A stretch of 64,000 nt of DNA from Streptococcus cristatus (GTDB lineage Bacteria; Bacillota; Bacilli; Lactobacillales; Streptococcaceae): the NCBI RefSeq assembly GCF_008369405.1, contig NZ_VSJJ01000001.1, forward strand, positions 60,523-124,522. The letters run 5' to 3'. This document shows, one piece after another, positions 59,168 through 64,000 of the stretch. The position numbers and the translations under genes were made by a program. Numbering within the stretch: position 1 is the stretch's first letter; each line of letters begins with the position of its first letter. The notes beneath the pieces were generated by a model, which saw only the letters and a program-made list of their open reading frames with translations, did not search any database and was not told the origin of the DNA.

Positions 59168-59204
59168 TTGACTGGTTTAACCAGTCATTTTATGTTAGTA
59201 TTAT
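59168..59204 (+). promoter_or_regulatory. AdcR-like operator over the surface-protein promoter
   Basis: GACTGGTTTAACCAGTC is a perfect 8-bp palindrome with a one-base centre. It holds two overlapping matches to TTAACYRGTTAA, at 59168-59179 and 59177-59188 (10 of 12 each). A TTGACT -35 (59168-59173) with TATGTT (59191-59196) after 17 bp, or TATTAT at 59199-59204, could be the -10. Confidence 0.65.
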
Positions 59205-59256
59205 AGCATAGGACTAAAATATGAAATGATACATGTGCTATTAGAAGGAGATGTCT

Positions 59257-61710
59257 ATGGACAAGAAAATTGGTAAATCCGTTGTAGCGACTGGCATTGC
59301 AGCGACAACGATTATTTCTGGTGTGCTCAGCCATCAGGTCAAAGCGGATGAACTCGTTGAGTCAACAGCGACGAAACCAAAGGCAACAGCAGTTACCGAG
59401 AAACCAATTACGGCAGCGGATGTAGCAGAAGCCAAGGAAAAAGCGGATGCTGCCAAAGAAAATGTGAATCAACAACAAGAACAAACTAAGAAAGCTGAAG
59501 CAGACCTTGAAGGAGCAAAAGCAGCAGTTTCAGAAGCTCAGGAAAAGATAGATACAGCTACTGAAAATGAAAAGGCAGCAACTGAAGAAAACATTTCTCA
59601 AGCAGAAAACAGTGTTAAAAAAGCTGAAGAAGAAGTTACAGCAAAATCAGAAACTGTCAAAGAAGCAGAAACTGCAGTCCAAGAAGCAGGTAAAGCAGTT
59701 AAAGAGCAAGAAAATACCATTGCTGGCCAACAATCATTGGTGGATGTGGCAGAATCTGAGTTAAACAAAGCCAAAGAACCAGTTCATACGGAAACTGCAG
59801 CTGTAGAAACTGCTAAAAATCAAGAAAATCAAGCTCAGACAGCTGTGGAGCATGCTAAAAATGAACTAGCAAAAGCGGAACAGGCAGCAAGTGTTGCACC
59901 ACAAAATCAAGCAGAAATTCAAAACAAAATCAATCAAACTCAGGCTAACTTAGAGCAGACCAAGCAATTGATTACTGCAACAAACACTGAGTTGGCGCAT
60001 GAACAGAAAAATGCAAGTACGGCGCCAGTTGATCTACGGAATACGACCTATTCGCAATTTTTAGAGAATCTTCGAGATAATTCGAATAACGAAGCTGTAA
60101 GAAATGCTGCAGCTGATGCTTTAGCCCTTTACAAACGTGGTCAGAATGAATTCAACGTCACTGTTGGTTCAGATCCATCTAGCCCAGCTAGCTTGGAAAA
60201 TAACTTGCAGGCCTTGGAATTGGTTAAGGCTATCAATGCCTACCGTCGTAATGCAGGACTGCCAGAACTTTTGGTGGATCCATATGCCAATGTTGCCAGC
60301 CAAATTCAGACCTTGTACTTTGAAAAGGCTAACTGGCACATGGGCAAGCTGATTGGCAATGAAAACGTAGCTATTAGCTTTGATCCTCAAGGTGCGGTTA
60401 ATTTCTGGCATAGTGAAAAAGCCTTGTATCAGAAGATTGCTGCTCAATACGGTCTGCCAACTGATGAAAGACAACTGGATGCTAATGCCATTTATATGAA
60501 AGTGGGTGCGGAAGTCTTTGCTAAAATTGGTCACTATGTCCAAATGATGGATAATAAGGCCAATGCTATTTCTGCTGCCTATGATACTCATCCAAATCAA
60601 TGGGGAACTCCACACGGAACTTCAGAAGTTGGATTCCACAATGTTCGTAATTTCAACCAAAGAGTCAATAATGGCACACTGCTAACAGTTGAAGCGATGG
60701 AGAAACTTCTCCGCAGCGGCGGCAGTCGTGGGGCTGCTTCAAGTGCCAATGTGACAGCGTTGAAGAATCGTTTGGCAGAGTTACAAGCGCAGAAAGTTAG
60801 TCAAGAGTCTAGCCTGAATCTTTTAAATAATCAGCTGACGGATTTGTCTAATGAGCAGAAAAATCGTGTGGCTGCTGTTATCAAAGCTAAGCAGAACCTT
60901 GAAGCTGCTGAGAATGGTCTAGCCCTGACTCAACAAAACTTGTCAGATAAAAAGGCTGCTTTGAGATCAGCGACAGCGAGAATCGCTTCTGCCCTCTCTC
61001 CATACCAAGCTAAATTGCAGAAAGCCCAAGCAACCTTGGAAGAGGCTAAAAACCAGCTTGCAGCCTTGAAGACGGCTGAAGAAAACAAGAATGCAGCCTT
61101 GGAAGCAGCTAAAGCTGAATTGGTCGCTGCTCAAAATCGTGTGGTGGCAGCTAAGAAGAAAGTTGTAGATCTGAAAACAGCTCCGCAGCAATTGGAAAAA
61201 GCTAAGCAAGATTTGGCAAGAGCAGAGGCTGACCTGAAAGCTAAACAGGCCCTCGCTGAGACCGAAAATAAAAAATTAGCTGATTTGCAAACAGCCTATA
61301 ATGAGTTGCTAGCAAATTATAATTATTTGCTAGACCTTCTTCCAAAAGAAGAGCGTCAAGCCCTAGTATCTGCCACTACAACTACTTATCAAGCAAATGG
61401 TGGACTTAATTTTGCTGCAGCAGGTGCAGGTAGTCAAACGCTTCTGACTTCGAATGCAAATCCAGTTTCTCAAGATGAGAAGGATGCGCAGGTTGAACCG
61501 ACAGCTAACGTAGCTGCTCAGGCTCAGCCAAAAACTGATAATAATACTAATGCTACATCGACTCCATCGACTCCTAAAGCTTCGCCTAGCCAGTCAGTTG
61601 TTCTTCCTAATACAGGAATGGAAGCGGAACAATTAGCCTTCCTTGGAATGACTCTCGGTGCAGCTCTTCTAGCAGGTGCAGTGAAACATCGCCGCAGAAA
61701 AACTTTATAG
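59257..61710 (+). CDS. LPXTG-anchored SEC10/PgrA-like surface protein
   Basis: This 817-aa surface protein has a signal peptide ending near VKADE, a lysine/glutamate/alanine-rich coiled coil (about 45-260), a CAP/SCP-like globular part (about 285-475; KANWHMGKLIGNENVA and GHYVQMMDNKANA), a second coiled coil (about 500-690), a linker, and the sorting signal LPNTG at about 783 with a hydrophobic segment and KHRRRKTL tail. The globular part fits the surface-exclusion SEC10/PgrA family, here on the chromosome. I chose the ATG at 59257 (GGAG six nt upstream). Confidence 0.88.
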   Translation: MDKKIGKSVVATGIAATTIISGVLSHQVKADELVESTATKPKATAVTEKPITAADVAEAKEKADAAKENVNQQQEQTKKAEADLEGAKAAVSEAQEKIDTATENEKAATEENISQAENSVKKAEEEVTAKSETVKEAETAVQEAGKAVKEQENTIAGQQSLVDVAESELNKAKEPVHTETAAVETAKNQENQAQTAVEHAKNELAKAEQAASVAPQNQAEIQNKINQTQANLEQTKQLITATNTELAHEQKNASTAPVDLRNTTYSQFLENLRDNSNNEAVRNAAADALALYKRGQNEFNVTVGSDPSSPASLENNLQALELVKAINAYRRNAGLPELLVDPYANVASQIQTLYFEKANWHMGKLIGNENVAISFDPQGAVNFWHSEKALYQKIAAQYGLPTDERQLDANAIYMKVGAEVFAKIGHYVQMMDNKANAISAAYDTHPNQWGTPHGTSEVGFHNVRNFNQRVNNGTLLTVEAMEKLLRSGGSRGAASSANVTALKNRLAELQAQKVSQESSLNLLNNQLTDLSNEQKNRVAAVIKAKQNLEAAENGLALTQQNLSDKKAALRSATARIASALSPYQAKLQKAQATLEEAKNQLAALKTAEENKNAALEAAKAELVAAQNRVVAAKKKVVDLKTAPQQLEKAKQDLARAEADLKAKQALAETENKKLADLQTAYNELLANYNYLLDLLPKEERQALVSATTTTYQANGGLNFAAAGAGSQTLLTSNANPVSQDEKDAQVEPTANVAAQAQPKTDNNTNATSTPSTPKASPSQSVVLPNTGMEAEQLAFLGMTLGAALLAGAVKHRRRKTL

Positions 61711-61720
61711 TATATAACAG

Positions 61721-61752
61721 TGAAGTGAGTATTACATCTCACTTCATTTTTT
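61721..61752 (+). terminator. Terminator after the surface protein gene
   Basis: TGAAGTGAG (61721-61729) pairs with CTCACTTCA (61738-61746), followed by TTTTTT. Confidence 0.9.
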
Positions 61753-61864
61753 ATTGGTGAATTAGTTTGATTGAAACAAATTTAAGAAGAAAAGTTTTTG
61801 AGACTCAAATAATTCTTAATTTAGCTAGAAAACATTCCTTTTATCTGCTTTTCAGGGGATATCA

Positions 61865-61873
61865 TGTTATAAT
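61865..61873 (+). promoter_or_regulatory. Extended -10 promoter for hemH
   Basis: TGTTATAAT (61865-61873) lies 31 nt before the hemH ATG. Confidence 0.6.
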
Positions 61874-61904
61874 AGCAGAGGATTTTATACAAAAAGAGGA
61901 ACTT

Positions 61905-62999
61905 ATGACTAAAAAAGCTATTCTAATGATGACCTTTGGATCGCCAGAGGGTTATACTTTTGAGGATATTGCAGAATTTTTCACGAATATCCGTCGTGGT
62001 GTGCGACCTACTGACCAGGAGATTCAGCACCTTCATGATAATTATCAGCGTATTGGTGGCAGCCCCCTGCAACGCATCACGCGGACAGAGGTTGAGCTGG
62101 TGAAGGAAGCTTTAAAAGGAGAGTATGCTGTCTATTTTGCTAATAAATTTTCTCGCCCCTTTATTCCAGATGTTATTAAGCAGATGGAGGATGACGGGAT
62201 TGAGGAATGTATCTGCTTGATTTTAGAACCGCATTATTCTTTTTACTCTGTCATGGGGTATGAAAAATTTATTACGAGCCAGACAATTAAATTCCATATT
62301 ATCAAAGAATGGTATCAGGCTGAGGACTTGCTTCGCTTTTGGGAGGAAGAAATCAGGAAAATCTTGCAAACGCAAGTCAAAGATGAAAGTTTTAAGGTCA
62401 TCTTCTCAGCTCACAGTGTCCCAGTTTTAGCGCTTGATTTTGAAGATCCATATATTGATCAGATTATTGAAAACTCACAGTTGATTGCCCATCGGCTGGG
62501 CCTTGCTCCATCTGAGTATACCAATACTTGGCAGAGCGAAAGCGATATTGGATTGCCGTGGATCAAGCCAGATGTCTTAGAATATCTCCGAGATCAAACG
62601 AACCACCCGCAACATTATATCTTTGTCCCAATTAGTTTCATCAGCGAACATATCGAGGTACTGTTTGATAATGACGTGGAGTGTCAGGAATTGTGTCAAG
62701 AACTCGGTGTGGCTTATCATCGCCCACCAATGCCTAACACAGACTCCCGCTTGATTGCTGCATTATTAGCAACTATTCGTCAGCATGAAACAGAAGAGCT
62801 TCGATACATGCACCCAGAAGAAACAACCTTTGATGAATTGGCTCCTTCAGAAGAAAGTAATCAAATCTTAAGCGAAACTGAAGAACTTCAAATGCCTGAA
62901 TTTGTCAAAAAGTTGATAGAGAAAAAGGGCAGAGAAAATGTCAAAATGCCTTATTTCATAAAGAAAATGTTAGAAAAAAGGGCGCAAGAATCAAAGTAA
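61905..62999 (+). CDS. hemH: Ferrochelatase-type HemH with a C-terminal tail
   Basis: This 364-aa protein has the ferrochelatase signatures [19 protein letters not shown] with its histidine, and [18 protein letters not shown] (glutamate and histidine of the metal site). Ferrochelatases insert Fe2+ into a porphyrin. The last about 35 residues (from [12 protein letters not shown]) are a basic tail with two MPxFxKK units, resembling the PCP_red domain. I chose the ATG at 61905 over the upstream in-frame start at 61767, using the promoter and AGAGGAAC. Confidence 0.88.
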   Translation: MTKKAILMMTFGSPEGYTFEDIAEFFTNIRRGVRPTDQEIQHLHDNYQRIGGSPLQRITRTEVELVKEALKGEYAVYFANKFSRPFIPDVIKQMEDDGIEECICLILEPHYSFYSVMGYEKFITSQTIKFHIIKEWYQAEDLLRFWEEEIRKILQTQVKDESFKVIFSAHSVPVLALDFEDPYIDQIIENSQLIAHRLGLAPSEYTNTWQSESDIGLPWIKPDVLEYLRDQTNHPQHYIFVPISFISEHIEVLFDNDVECQELCQELGVAYHRPPMPNTDSRLIAALLATIRQHETEELRYMHPEETTFDELAPSEESNQILSETEELQMPEFVKKLIEKKGRENVKMPYFIKKMLEKRAQESK

Positions 63000-63121
63000 G
63001 TCTAAGATCTACCAGCCTAGAAAGAAACATTTGCAATGAGGAATGATCATGAATTGTTAGGAAAGTGCATGTTCTAGGAAAATGAAAAATTTCTATTGAA
63101 AAGATAGGGTTTTGGAGAAAT

Positions 63122-64000
63122 ATGTCTACAAACAAGCTAATTCAATCCAAGCTGGAACTGTTGCCGACCAGTCCCGGCTGTTACATTCACAAGGACAAAA
63201 ACGGTACTATTATCTATGTCGGCAAAGCCAAGAATCTCCGTAATCGGGTTCGCTCTTACTTTCGTGGCAGCCACGACACCAAGACGGAGGCTCTGGTTTC
63301 CGAGATTGAGGATTTTGAGTTTATTGTCACTGAGTCTAATATCGAGGCTTTGCTCCTAGAAATCAATCTAATCAAGGAAAATAAGCCCAAGTACAATATC
63401 ATGCTCAAGGACGATAAGTCCTATCCTTTTATTAAGATTACCAACGAAGTCTATCCGCGTCTGATTATCACGCGCCAAGTCAAAAAGGATGGCGGTCTTT
63501 ATTTTGGTCCTTATCCAGATGTCGGTGCAGCCAATGAAATCAAACGCCTGCTTGATCGCATTTTTACGTTCAAAAAATGTACCAATCCACCTGCAAAAGT
63601 CTGTTTTTATTATCACTTGGGGCAATGTGAAGCCCATACGATTTGCAAGCGGGATAACCAGTATTTCAAGAACATGGCCCAGGAAGTGTCGGACTTTCTC
63701 AAAGGTCAGGACGACAAGATTATCGATGAGCTCCGTGATAAGATGAATAAAACAGCTGCAGCTATGGAGTTTGAGCGGGCGGCTGAATACCGAGACCTGA
63801 TTCAGGCTATTGGAACCTTGCGTACCAAGCAGCGGGTCATGGCCAAAGATCTCCAAAACCGCGATGTTTTTGGCTATTATGTGGACAAGGGCTGGATGTG
63901 CGTGCAGGTCTTCTTTGTGCGCCAAGGCAAGTTGATTGAGCGTGATGTCAATCTTTTTCCCTATTACAATGATCCCGACGAAGATTTCCTGACCTATATT
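63122..64000 (+). CDS. uvrC: Excinuclease ABC subunit C (5' part)
   Basis: UvrC makes both incisions in nucleotide excision repair. The window holds the first 293 codons. The GIY-YIG nuclease domain is at residues 10-100 ([20 protein letters not shown] with RVRSYF), and the UvrB-interacting UVR motif [15 protein letters not shown] lies near 220. The frame is open to the window edge. TTTTGGAGAAAT precedes the ATG. Confidence 0.96.
   Translation, partial: MSTNKLIQSKLELLPTSPGCYIHKDKNGTIIYVGKAKNLRNRVRSYFRGSHDTKTEALVSEIEDFEFIVTESNIEALLLEINLIKENKPKYNIMLKDDKSYPFIKITNEVYPRLIITRQVKKDGGLYFGPYPDVGAANEIKRLLDRIFTFKKCTNPPAKVCFYYHLGQCEAHTICKRDNQYFKNMAQEVSDFLKGQDDKIIDELRDKMNKTAAAMEFERAAEYRDLIQAIGTLRTKQRVMAKDLQNRDVFGYYVDKGWMCVQVFFVRQGKLIERDVNLFPYYNDPDEDFLTYI

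Noticed and set aside
63368..63925. 185-codon antisense frame within uvrC
   Set aside because: It is opposite to the conserved uvrC nuclease and UVR-motif region and is explained by codon bias of that gene.

Overview
The window is a low-to-moderate GC Firmicutes chromosome. Gene content and order (miaA-hflX-rnz-recJ-apt, rmlACB, fruRKA, dapB-cca, lspA-rluD, rpsP-khpA...rimM-trmD, adcAII-pht, hemH-uvrC) point to a viridans Streptococcus, most like the sanguinis/gordonii/cristatus group. This placement rests on gene content and remembered families, not on a database search. All supported genes lie on the + strand except a 56-residue DUF3042 gene at the left edge. I see no rRNA, tRNA, CRISPR array, intact transposase or prophage gene.

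Left third (1-20.7 kb): a housekeeping run covers tRNA modification (miaA), the ribosome GTPase hflX, RNase Z, an SDR enzyme, a methyltransferase, a membrane acyltransferase, recJ, apt, metA (with two MET-box-like palindromes) and dnaD. A dispersed three-hairpin repeat follows. Next comes a type VII secretion LXG toxin cassette: two small helical partner proteins, a 528-aa LXG protein, an acidic putative immunity protein and a frameshifted second copy of it. After trmK, a Nif3-family gene and a FAD oxidoreductase there is a small accessory patch with an unknown two-TM protein, a 72-aa orphan and a ZIP metal-transporter gene broken by two amber codons and a one-base deletion.

Middle (20.7-45 kb): dTDP-rhamnose genes rmlA, rmlC and rmlB (with a possible 44-aa membrane peptide between rmlC and rmlB), a cupin protein, hemW (apparently leaderless), an acyl-ACP thioesterase, a HAD phosphatase, two membrane proteins, and the fructose operon fruR-fruK-fruA with a cre-like site. 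A second copy of the dispersed repeat follows fruA. Then come DUF1149, DegV, dapB, cca, an ABC-F ATPase, a double GNAT protein, a TDT-family transporter, a CpsY/MtaR-type LysR regulator, lspA, rluD and lepA.

Right third (45-64 kb): a decayed 600-nt stretch, a lipoprotein, a YkgJ-type cysteine-cluster protein, an AraC regulator, a YjjG-type HAD enzyme, and the rpsP-khpA ... rimM-trmD ribosome cluster. That cluster is split by a 61-bp perfect direct repeat, an Imm-5-like gene, the Ktr/Trk potassium uptake pair, a GNAT enzyme and a putative pyrimidine-dimer glycosylase. Then comes a zinc module: AdcR-type operators in front of adcAII/lmb and a five-triad Pht protein, and a further AdcR-like operator in front of an LPXTG surface-exclusion-type protein. 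The window ends with hemH and the first 293 codons of uvrC.

The themes most worth follow-up are the LXG toxin-immunity cassette with its decayed duplicate, the zinc-regulated surface proteins beside a dead ZIP transporter, the dispersed and direct intergenic repeats, and the putative immunity gene placed directly in front of the potassium transporter.
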